Below are positions 7,048-13,336 of a DNA stretch of 13,336 nt, one piece after another. This DNA is from JBAZOJ01 sp041648755. Its GTDB lineage: Bacteria > Planctomycetota > B143-G9. The notes beneath the pieces are model-generated. The model was not told where the DNA came from and did not search any database. It saw only the letters and a list, made by a program, of their open reading frames with translations. The stretch's first letter is position 1. Each line of letters opens with the position of its first letter. The stretch is taken from the NCBI GenBank assembly GCA_041648755.1, contig JBAZOJ010000077.1:1-13336 (forward strand). The letters are read 5' to 3'. Both the position numbers and the translations under genes were made by a program.

Positions 7048-7053
7048 TATAAT
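7048..7053 (+). promoter_or_regulatory. Predicted -10 element of the receiver-kinase gene
   Basis: Perfect TATAAT, 55 bp before the ATG at 7108. No convincing -35 lies 15-19 bp upstream, so the promoter may need an activator. The expected transcript start near 7060 lies after the alternative GTG at 7057 and so supports the ATG at 7108. Confidence 0.45.
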
Positions 7054-7107
7054 CTCGTGAGTACTTTGGACAAACAGCCTGTTTTCCTGCAGGAAAGAGA
7101 GACCACC

Positions 7108-8187
7108 ATGAAGATCCTTGTTGTCGAGGATGAACGGCCGGTGCGCGATAGCGTATGTGAAATGCTGGCGCATGAGGGCTACGAGATGCACTCCGCCTGC
7201 AATGGCAAGGAGGGCATCTCCAAGGCCGAGGCCGTTCTGCCGGAGTTGATTATCTGCGATATAAATATGCCCGAGATGAACGGATTCGGGTTCGTAGAGG
7301 CGCTCAGAAAGAGCCCGTCCACTTCCCTGATCCCGGTTATCTTCTTAACGGGCTTTTCGGATATGGAGACAATGCGCACCGGGATGGAGCTTGGAGCTGA
7401 CGATTTCGTGCCCAAGCCTTTCACCCGGCAAATGCTGCTGAAGGCCATTCGCGCCAGGGCCAACCGCGCGGCTTCATATGCACAGGTCGCCGAGTCGAAG
7501 GTGAACGACTTCGTCAAGCGCATCTCGATGTCGATTCCTCATGAGCTCAGGACGCCTCTCGCTTCGATAATCGGGTATTCCGAATTCCTGAAGAAGTTCT
7601 CCGACACGGTCTCCCGTGAGGAACTCCTCGAAATGGTTGACCTCATTTATTCGTCGGGAAACCGGTTGCTTGAGACGATCGAGAAGTTCATCCTGTTCTC
7701 TCGGCTTGAGACAATGATGCTCGCAAAGGAGAAGCCGACAGAAGCTGCATCGTCCACCTCCATCGTTTACGCCAAGATGATGAACAAGACGACTTCGCTT
7801 TGGGAGAGGACCGAGGATATCGAATCCTCGATTTCAGATTGCAGGGCGAGAGTGGAAGAACAGCATTTGTTCAAGGTGTTCGAGGAGCTTCTGAGCAACG
7901 CCGTGAAATTTTCCGAAAAGGGAACCCACATAACCGTGTCCGCCGTGAAAGACGGAGACTATGTGATCATCTCAACGACGAATGTCGGAAGAGGAATGAC
8001 AAAGGAACAGATAGCCCAAGTTCGCGCTATGCGGCAGTTCCAACGCGAGTATTTCGAGCAACAGGGCATCGGTCTGGGGCTTACGATCGTCCAACTGATC
8101 GCTGACGTATACGGCGGAACTCTGGAGATCGCCAGCGTTCCCGGCGATACGACCACGGTATCTGTCACTTTGCCTTGCGCAAGTTGA
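7108..8187 (+). CDS. Receiver domain-histidine kinase hybrid protein
   Basis: This is a 359-residue soluble cytoplasmic signalling protein. An N-terminal receiver domain (1-118) carries the acidic pair Glu7/Asp8, phospho-acceptor Asp51, Thr81 and Lys103. A short linker leads to a HisKA dimerisation domain with the H-box SIPHELRTPL (142-151), His145, and a HATPase domain (about 250-355) with N-box LLSNAVKF (261-268), Asn264, and G2-box GIGLGLTIV (320-328). The G1-box, usually D-x-G-x-G, reads NVGRGM (292-297), with Asn for Asp. There is no transmembrane or sensor domain, so the input is probably phosphotransfer to the receiver from another kinase. The ATG at 7108 is preferred over the GTG at 7057 because of the purine-rich AGGAAAGAGAG upstream and the TATAAT at 7048. 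No partner response regulator is adjacent; the output target is unknown. Confidence 0.92.
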   Translation: MKILVVEDERPVRDSVCEMLAHEGYEMHSACNGKEGISKAEAVLPELIICDINMPEMNGFGFVEALRKSPSTSLIPVIFLTGFSDMETMRTGMELGADDFVPKPFTRQMLLKAIRARANRAASYAQVAESKVNDFVKRISMSIPHELRTPLASIIGYSEFLKKFSDTVSREELLEMVDLIYSSGNRLLETIEKFILFSRLETMMLAKEKPTEAASSTSIVYAKMMNKTTSLWERTEDIESSISDCRARVEEQHLFKVFEELLSNAVKFSEKGTHITVSAVKDGDYVIISTTNVGRGMTKEQIAQVRAMRQFQREYFEQQGIGLGLTIVQLIADVYGGTLEIASVPGDTTTVSVTLPCAS

Positions 8188-8219
8188 CGGGCGACGAGTT
8201 TTCTCCGGGAGGGTGGCTT

Positions 8220-9212
8220 TCAGGGCGTTACCGGAACTTTGGGCTCCGGTGGTTGCCCGTATTGATCCGAGATTCCTTCGGCATTCCAATCGCGCAGGAT
8301 TTCTCTGATCCGTCGCGTGTTCATAGGCGCTGACTTGCCCGCTCGTCGGAACGGGATAAAGAGAAGTTCCGGCAGAGCCATCCCTGCAGCCCAGATACCG
8401 CAGAAGATACTTTGCGTTTTCCCCAGAGGCAAGGCTACAACTCCGTAAACAGTCTGGACTGCGCCGGTGACCACATTGGCAGCGCCCGCAAAGGGCCGAA
8501 TCAGGAACGCCCCGCGCCGCAAATCCTCAGTGTAAACAAGCCGCCACCCGAGATAGTGGTGCGGGTCGGACTTTGAGATCGGAACGAAGAACTCACCCGT
8601 TGTGCTTTTGCCTTCTTCAGACATCCGCCGCATCTTGTCGTGCCTGAAGCTCGGATAGAAGGTCTGGCCTGTGACTTTCATGTTCGCCGCAATCCAGCGG
8701 CGAAGTTTCCCGGGCGTTGACATCCCCATTGGCTGCTTGTTCTCGTCTATGCCAAGGAGCGTGCATAGCATTAACCAGACGCCCGTGGCGCAGTTGTTGG
8801 TAAAGACGTTATAGGCCTCGCGTCCCGGATAGTCGATATTCAGCACCCCGGAGGCCCATGCGTCGAATCGCCTTCGCTGTTCGGCAGTGATTTCGAGGGT
8901 GTAGCCGTCGGCCTCGCGCATTTCGTATTGCATGTAGAGCTTGAAAAACTCGTGTACTTCCATCTCTTCGAGGACGAATGAGGAACCAACCATCCAGAAG
9001 GAATACACCCGGTCATCCTCGCGCACTGCCGCGTGTCCAAGGAATCCGTAGCCGTTACCGGCTGAAAGAAAGATGACCTCAAAGCCTTTGGTGGACAACG
9101 CGCTGGGGCTCGCCTTCCAGGGCAGGGGAGCGCAGCCTGCGGCCAAAATCGCAAAAGCGAGTATAAAGGCGGCGGCAAGAGAACGGCGAAAGGAAGCTAT
9201 GGAGATAACCAT
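8220..9212 (-). CDS. Putative lipoprotein with papain-like (NlpC/P60- or DUF4105-like) domain
   Basis: This 330-residue exported protein has a lipoprotein signal: RR (9-10), a hydrophobic core (12-23) and lipobox LAAGC (23-27), so Cys27 should be lipidated. The following domain has GHAAVREDDRVYSFW (59-73) and FTNNCATGVW (137-146), the paired His and Asn-Asn-Cys motifs seen in permuted NlpC/P60-like and DUF4105 proteins. Candidate catalytic residues are His60 and Cys141. The family assignment is from motif memory and is moderate. A C-terminal hydrophobic, Gly/Ala-rich stretch (about 242-290) may associate with membrane. The start overlaps the divergent ruvX gene by 14 bp (9199-9212); no later standard start codon would keep the signal peptide. 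The ribosome site is weak. It converges with the receiver-kinase gene with only 32 bp between and no terminator seen. Confidence 0.8.
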   Translation of the reverse strand: MVISIASFRRSLAAAFILAFAILAAGCAPLPWKASPSALSTKGFEVIFLSAGNGYGFLGHAAVREDDRVYSFWMVGSSFVLEEMEVHEFFKLYMQYEMREADGYTLEITAEQRRRFDAWASGVLNIDYPGREAYNVFTNNCATGVWLMLCTLLGIDENKQPMGMSTPGKLRRWIAANMKVTGQTFYPSFRHDKMRRMSEEGKSTTGEFFVPISKSDPHHYLGWRLVYTEDLRRGAFLIRPFAGAANVVTGAVQTVYGVVALPLGKTQSIFCGIWAAGMALPELLFIPFRRAGKSAPMNTRRIREILRDWNAEGISDQYGQPPEPKVPVTP

Positions 9213-9648
9213 CGGCGTTGACTACGGTGACCGCAGAATCGGCCTGGCAGTTTCGGACCCCATGGGGATGATCGCTACGCCGCACTCAATGCTGGAACAT
9301 CTCTCCGACGAGGAGGCTGGTAAGCGCATTGCCAAGCTAGCACATGAGTTAGGGGCAACTGAAGTGGTCGTGGGGCTTCCACGCAATATGGATGGCAGCG
9401 AGGGCTTCCGCGCGGAGAAGACCCGCAAATTCGTCGAGATCCTTGAGGAGATTGCACAAGGGCTGAAAGTCCTTTTCTTCGATGAGCGGTTGACCACAGT
9501 GCAAGCGCAACGCTCGCTGAGGCTGATGGATTCCTCGCGCAAAGAGAAGAAGGAGAAAGTGGACACTATGGCCGCCACCCTTCTGTTGCAGGCCTATCTC
9601 GATCACAAGAGTTTTCAGAAAATCCGCGAGAACCCGGAACCGGATTAG
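9199..9648 (+). CDS. ruvX: RuvX/YqgF family Holliday junction resolvase-like nuclease
   Basis: A 149-residue cytoplasmic RNase H-fold protein of the near-universal YqgF/RuvX family, linked to 16S rRNA 5'-end maturation in E. coli and to Holliday junction resolution in other bacteria. Visible motifs: GVDYGDRRIGLAVSD (6-20) with Asp8, VVVGLPRNMDG (56-66), DERLTT (95-100) with Glu96, and KVDTMAATLLLQAYLD (120-135) with Asp122, giving the complete D-E-D acidic set. The frame is open upstream to 9073, but the ATG at 9199 has AAGGA 4 nt before it and the family N-terminus follows at once; the upstream extension is antisense to the lipoprotein signal peptide. Its start overlaps the lipoprotein start head to head, and its stop overlaps the stop of the small zinc-motif gene (9645-9648), so the gene has no intergenic DNA on either side. 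Confidence 0.95.
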   Translation: MEITIGVDYGDRRIGLAVSDPMGMIATPHSMLEHLSDEEAGKRIAKLAHELGATEVVVGLPRNMDGSEGFRAEKTRKFVEILEEIAQGLKVLFFDERLTTVQAQRSLRLMDSSRKEKKEKVDTMAATLLLQAYLDHKSFQKIRENPEPD

Positions 9649-9977
9649 GCCTTTTTCCCGCCCTGTCCCGAGCCCTGCAGCAGAAGCAGGATTTCGTGCT
9701 CGAGCCAACTGATTCGCTTTTTCCACTTGATTCTGGCGACTGCCCCCACAACGACATCGTACATCTTCTTTGCGTTATCGAGCTCATACTGAAGAGCGCG
9801 CATCCGCTCGTTGCTGGCTTTGTCTCCGGATTTCACCTTGGGATCCCCGGTGGCAGTCTCAGTCCCGGCGCTTGCCTTGCCTTTGTCACGCCACATCTTG
9901 GCGTAATGCTTGCGGCAATAGCCCTTGGCGTGATTATGCTCTTTGCAGCCCTCAACCTTGCAGTAGTTTGCGTCCAT
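9645..9977 (-). CDS. Small CCCH zinc-motif protein with C-terminal coiled coil
   Basis: This 110-residue cytoplasmic protein begins with a compact candidate zinc site, C6-x4-C11-x9-C21-x2-H24, in the context GCKEHNHAKGYCRKHY (10-25). Short motifs of the form GC...KGYCRKHY occur in many uncharacterised bacterial and phage proteins and are thought to bind zinc. A charged, low-complexity linker (about 30-55) leads to a helical segment (about 56-100; heptad-like LQYELDNAKKMY) ending in a Gly/Lys tail. Function is unknown; nucleic-acid or protein binding is a guess. The ATG at 9977 lies inside the 3' end of the cyclase gene (26-bp overlap) with AAGGA just upstream, so it is probably coupled to it. 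Its stop codon overlaps the ruvX stop in the opposite direction. Confidence 0.8.
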   Translation of the reverse strand: MDANYCKVEGCKEHNHAKGYCRKHYAKMWRDKGKASAGTETATGDPKVKSGDKASNERMRALQYELDNAKKMYDVVVGAVARIKWKKRISWLEHEILLLLQGSGQGGKKA

Positions 9978-11940
9978 ATTCCTTCAGCGTTTCGAGGTTC
10001 ACCGAGGTGTTAAGTCTCTCCGTGCAAGATATGAACCGTAGAGTGGCGGGGTCGCATTTCTCCATGTCTAATCTGAAGACTCGACCTTTCTGTGCGCCAA
10101 AGGAAATAATAACGCCGGTGTCTACATCCGCAAGGGTCCCGTGAAGTGGTCCGAGCACGTTCGTTTCGAGAATGTTCGGCCTGATGATGAACTCGTCATG
10201 CGGACCGATGTCTCCTTCGCACATTACGTTAACGAAATGACGAGTCTCGCGGTCTGTGTAGTAACACAGTAGTCTGCCTCTGCAACTGGCGCCGCCCCCC
10301 TCGATCAGTACCGGTATCATCAGGATTGCTCTGAATGGATCTGTTGACTCGCAATATCCCCGGAGCGAGTGGATTGAAATCGGCTTGCTGACGCCCTTGA
10401 GCATGATCGGCTGGAAGGTGATGGTGGCGACGGGCTTCCCGATCGCCTCAAGGGTTTCGTCGTTTATCAGAATTGTGTTGGACGGGGCAAGGGTCTCAAG
10501 ACGCTGAGCCAGGTTCACTGTGTGGCCAATGATCGTATATTCCATCCGCTGTTCGGACCCGAGATTGCCGGCCAGGAACTTGCCGGTGGTGATCCCGGTA
10601 CCGGACATCAGGAAGTGCTTCCAGCTCTCGGTCAGGTTGAGTTCGAACAGGGCATTCTGCATTTCAATCGCGGCCTTGCAGGCGAGGAAGGCGTAATCGG
10701 GCATCTGTCTCGGCGCGCCCCAGACTGAGAGAACCGAATCGCCGCCGAACTTGTCAACGGTGCCCTGATTCTCGAATATCAACTCAACCATTCGGTTGAA
10801 ATAGCGGTTCAGCATTTTAACCAGCGGATCGGGCTCCATGCTTTCCGCGATAGTTGTGAAGCCGTCCAGATCGGCGAACAGAACCGATCCGGGGACGATC
10901 TCTCCACCCAGTCCGATCTTGATCTGGCGCGAGATCACCTGCTCGACCACGCTTGGAGACAAGTAACGCTGCAGGGAGGTTCTGAGTTCCGTGCTGTGCT
11001 TGACCTCATCGACAAGCTGGGCGTTCTTGATTGCAACTGCCGCCTGTCCGGCGACGGCAGTCAGAATGCTGAGGTCGATCTTGTCGAACGGCACGTCCAG
11101 TCTCGTTGTGTCAAGGTATATGAGCCCGAGCATTTCCTCGGAGTTTTCCGTGGTCCGCAACATGGGTACGCAGAGCACCGAGCGGATGTTCTCGCTGATA
11201 ATGCTCGCCCCGCATTTCAGGTCTTCGTCGTCCAGAGTATTGGTTGAGAGTATCGCCTCGCGCTTCTGAGTGGTGCGATCGATAACCGTGGAACTCGCAT
11301 GGATAGCCGTGCTGCCCTTGCGGGACTTGACGAAGCGCTCGACCATCTTCCCATCTGCATCCGGAAGCATGATGAAGCCGCGTTCCGCGCTGGGGAGAGT
11401 TTTGAAGATCACATCGAAGATTCCCGACAACAATTCATCGATGTCGTAGATAGTGTTGAGCTTCTTTGAGACATCGAAAAGGCTCAGCAGGATATTGGCA
11501 ACCCTGTCGGACTGTGGATCCTTGGACATCTTGACGAGATCGTCTATGCTGTGACCCTTGACAGAGCGGACTTCCTGGAAAGAAGTCATCTCCTTCATCT
11601 GGTTGAGCATCAGCACTTGTGATTCCGCAGCCTTCGGACGTGTGGACTCGTCCTCTTCGACATATGAGAAAAGGAACGTGGCGATGCGGATGATATCGCC
11701 TCGTTCGAGCTTCTTTTCGCTGATCGTGCTGCCGTTTACATAGGTCTTGTTGGCGCTCTGCTGGTCGACCAGGTAGATACCGTCTTTTCGGAATTCGATC
11801 TTGGCGTGTCGTCTGCTCGCCCGCTGATCTTGCACGACGAGATCATTCTGCAACTCGCGGCCGATGAAAAAACCGTCCTTGAGCGGGTATTTCCGCCCGG
11901 AACTCGACCCTTCCTTTACGACGAGATAGGAGGTCTTCAT
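9952..11940 (-). CDS. FHA-GAF-class III adenylate/guanylate cyclase
   Basis: A 662-residue soluble signalling protein. The N-terminal FHA domain (about 5-93) has GRE (27-29), SRRHA (42-46) and YVNG (67-70), so it should bind phosphothreonine peptides, implying a Ser/Thr kinase partner. A GAF domain follows (about 160-308), then a HAMP-less helical linker and a class III cyclase catalytic domain (about 345-500): metal ligands Asp357 (LFADLDGFT) and Asp401 (KFGGDSV), Lys397, and transition-state residues Asn476 and Arg480 (TVNLAQRLE). The base-contacting Asp of the usual IGD is His473 (IGHTVN). A C-terminal domain of about 130 residues (530-662) is not recognised. The product would be cAMP or, given His473, uncertain. 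No clear ribosome site precedes the ATG at 11940, but the FHA domain begins at once. It lies 63 bp downstream of the beta-propeller gene and overlaps the zinc-motif gene, so the three likely form one operon. Confidence 0.93.
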   Translation of the reverse strand: MKTSYLVVKEGSSSGRKYPLKDGFFIGRELQNDLVVQDQRASRRHAKIEFRKDGIYLVDQQSANKTYVNGSTISEKKLERGDIIRIATFLFSYVEEDESTRPKAAESQVLMLNQMKEMTSFQEVRSVKGHSIDDLVKMSKDPQSDRVANILLSLFDVSKKLNTIYDIDELLSGIFDVIFKTLPSAERGFIMLPDADGKMVERFVKSRKGSTAIHASSTVIDRTTQKREAILSTNTLDDEDLKCGASIISENIRSVLCVPMLRTTENSEEMLGLIYLDTTRLDVPFDKIDLSILTAVAGQAAVAIKNAQLVDEVKHSTELRTSLQRYLSPSVVEQVISRQIKIGLGGEIVPGSVLFADLDGFTTIAESMEPDPLVKMLNRYFNRMVELIFENQGTVDKFGGDSVLSVWGAPRQMPDYAFLACKAAIEMQNALFELNLTESWKHFLMSGTGITTGKFLAGNLGSEQRMEYTIIGHTVNLAQRLETLAPSNTILINDETLEAIGKPVATITFQPIMLKGVSKPISIHSLRGYCESTDPFRAILMIPVLIEGGGASCRGRLLCYYTDRETRHFVNVMCEGDIGPHDEFIIRPNILETNVLGPLHGTLADVDTGVIISFGAQKGRVFRLDMEKCDPATLRFISCTERLNTSVNLETLKEYGRKLLQG

Positions 11941-12003
11941 CTATTGACAGGCAGGTGGGATTCCCGCCCCCTCGACAATCTGATTTCGTGATGTATAGCG
12001 GTG

Positions 12004-13336
12004 TCAGTCACGCATAACCTCTTCGAAGAAGTACAACGCCAATCGGGTAGCCACAAACAAGCCCTTCCCTCGGGGGATGATGCAGAGAACCTGCTCACGG
12101 ACATCTGAGTTCTTCCATGTCTGTCGGTTGGTCCTAGCATCGATTATATACAGAGTATTGTCGATATCCCAGAGGTAAACGAAGTCGCCCGCGATCACCG
12201 GACGGCCAACCCAGCCACTTTCAGTCGGTATCTCGCGAATCAGTTTCCCGTCTGCGGGGTTCAGAATCATGATCCTGCCATCGGACAGGCATACTACGCA
12301 CCATAGTTCGCTCGCCGAGGGCATGGAGACCATCTGGCACTTGAACTCGTATTTGCCCTTCAGATCCCCACCTGCAAGGAAGAAAATCCTGCCCATGTTG
12401 CCGTCGTAGGCCAGTACTCCGCCTGGGGTAACGTCTATGGCCGCCTCGATGGTCAGACCTGTATTGACTGTCTGCTTTACCGCAAAGTCCTTGTCGGAAG
12501 CGTCGCGAATGATGATGTTTCCACGATCGAGAAGGTAGATGAAGCCATTCGAATAACATCCCCTGTCGCAAGGGAATTCGGCAAGCTTCGTCCCCTGGTT
12601 GTCTAATGCGTTCCCGATGTAGTCGAGTACGATCACCTTGCTGTTGGGAATGAACACGTACAAGTGCTTCTCTCCCGCCTCGAGGTAGATTCCATTCGAC
12701 TGTTCAATTGTTTTTCCGGTCTTATAGGACCATCGTATCGTGTTGGTCTGTGGATCGCAGCAGAACACCTGGCCGTTGGCAGCGACAAAGTAGGCAAAAA
12801 CCTTGTTCATCAGCAGAGGAACACGACGGAAAGCCGGTCGGCCGACAATAGGGTACTTTGCTGCTATCCCGAAATCACCCTTCAGCTTGCGCTCAACCGG
12901 ATCAACCAGATAAATACGACCGTCAGTTGCGGGGACAGCGAGGAAATCGCCGAAGAACTTGTCACCCTCCAACCTCACCATTTCCGGCTGAATCCTCAGC
13001 CGCCAGTAGCTCAACTCAGCGGGAGCCGTGCGGGTCGGATCGTCAAGCATGGGCCGTTCGCGCTGCGGTGTCACTAAGGTAATCTTGTTGCGGATGCCCG
13101 TGGCCGTATCGAGCAGGCTGATCGAGAGATCCTCAACAGTTGCCACCAACTGCTTGTCGCCCATTGGTATGAGCACCGGTGGGATGATTGCCTCAACCCC
13201 AAATGTCCACTTCTCCGAGTAGGTTGCTACGAGATCGAATGTCGGGTAGTTGAAGTCAGTGTTCGCAATAACGCTTGCAGCGGGGATTGTGAGCTTGCTC
13301 TCGGCGAAACCACGCTTGCGGAAAACCAGGACCACA
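12004..13336 (-). CDS. PQQ-type beta-propeller repeat protein (5' end off window)
   Basis: The reverse-strand frame is open to the right edge (at least 443 codons), so the N-terminus is probably missing. The visible part has repeated blade-like units of the form VYxxD..LYxID..T(N)xxxW: IYLVDPVERKL, VFCCDPQTNTIRWSYKTG, LYVFIPNSKVIVLD, IYLLDRGNIIIRD, IMILNPADGKLI, VYLWDIDNTLYIIDARTNRQTW. This is the pattern of PQQ/quinoprotein-like propellers (BamB or PQQ-dehydrogenase-like repeats). No enzyme cofactor residues can be named, so it is more likely a binding or scaffold propeller than a dehydrogenase. A GTG sits exactly at 13335, but treating it as the start would leave no signal peptide or ribosome site. 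The FHA-GAF-cyclase follows 63 bp downstream in the same direction, separated by a short imperfect hairpin (11954-11968) and no strong terminator, suggesting shared transcription and possibly a shared signalling role. Confidence 0.82.
   Translation of the reverse strand, partial: VVLVFRKRGFAESKLTIPAASVIANTDFNYPTFDLVATYSEKWTFGVEAIIPPVLIPMGDKQLVATVEDLSISLLDTATGIRNKITLVTPQRERPMLDDPTRTAPAELSYWRLRIQPEMVRLEGDKFFGDFLAVPATDGRIYLVDPVERKLKGDFGIAAKYPIVGRPAFRRVPLLMNKVFAYFVAANGQVFCCDPQTNTIRWSYKTGKTIEQSNGIYLEAGEKHLYVFIPNSKVIVLDYIGNALDNQGTKLAEFPCDRGCYSNGFIYLLDRGNIIIRDASDKDFAVKQTVNTGLTIEAAIDVTPGGVLAYDGNMGRIFFLAGGDLKGKYEFKCQMVSMPSASELWCVVCLSDGRIMILNPADGKLIREIPTESGWVGRPVIAGDFVYLWDIDNTLYIIDARTNRQTWKNSDVREQVLCIIPRGKGLFVATRLALYFFEEVMRD

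Noticed and set aside
8188..8219. Convergent spacer checked for a shared terminator
   Set aside because: Only 32 bp and no usable stem-loop.
11954..11968. Short GC-rich hairpin between the propeller and cyclase genes
   Set aside because: A 6-bp stem with one mismatch and no T-tract; too weak to call a terminator or operator.

Overview
The window is GC-rich bacterial chromosome, about 55-60% GC by eye, densely packed with ordinary bacterial genes and GTG/TTG as well as ATG starts. I see no tRNA, rRNA, CRISPR array, transposase or phage gene. The mix (ATP-type PEP carboxykinase, RsmE, RuvX, a receiver-kinase hybrid, an FHA-GAF-class III cyclase, a PQQ-type propeller, secreted hydrolases and orphan proteins) fits an environmental, probably uncultured lineage such as Armatimonadota, Planctomycetota or relatives. 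That placement is a low-confidence guess; no marker here settles it.

Layout. Positions 1-1926 are a leftward operon: rsmE followed 2 bp later by an aldehyde dehydrogenase homologue cut by the left edge. At 1950-1999 two divergent promoters appear to share one palindromic -35 hexamer and drive rsmE leftward and pckA rightward. pckA (2025-3605) ends in a strong terminator. A 0.3 kb spacer with REP-like hairpins and one copy of a 34-bp repeat leads to a promoter and a membrane-anchored orphan protein (3977-5614); the second repeat copy lies just after it. Convergent to it is a secreted alpha/beta hydrolase (5737-6942) with an inverted repeat upstream of its -10. Next come a receiver-histidine kinase hybrid (7108-8187), a convergent lipoprotein with a probable papain-like fold (8220-9212), and ruvX (9199-9648), which overlaps the lipoprotein gene head to head. 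The right third is a leftward cluster: a beta-propeller protein cut by the right edge, an FHA-GAF-cyclase, and a small CCCH zinc-motif protein overlapping the cyclase's 3' end.

The most interesting signal is loss of catalytic residues in otherwise well-preserved proteins. The aldehyde dehydrogenase homologue lacks the catalytic Cys, the general-base Glu and the oxyanion Asn together, while its reading frame stays open over 411 codons: a likely pseudoenzyme. The hydrolase lacks its usual acid residue, the cyclase has His where the base-contacting Asp is expected, and the kinase has Asn at its G1-box Asp. The first is strong; the others are single-residue observations that need alignments. No defence system or mobile cluster was found.
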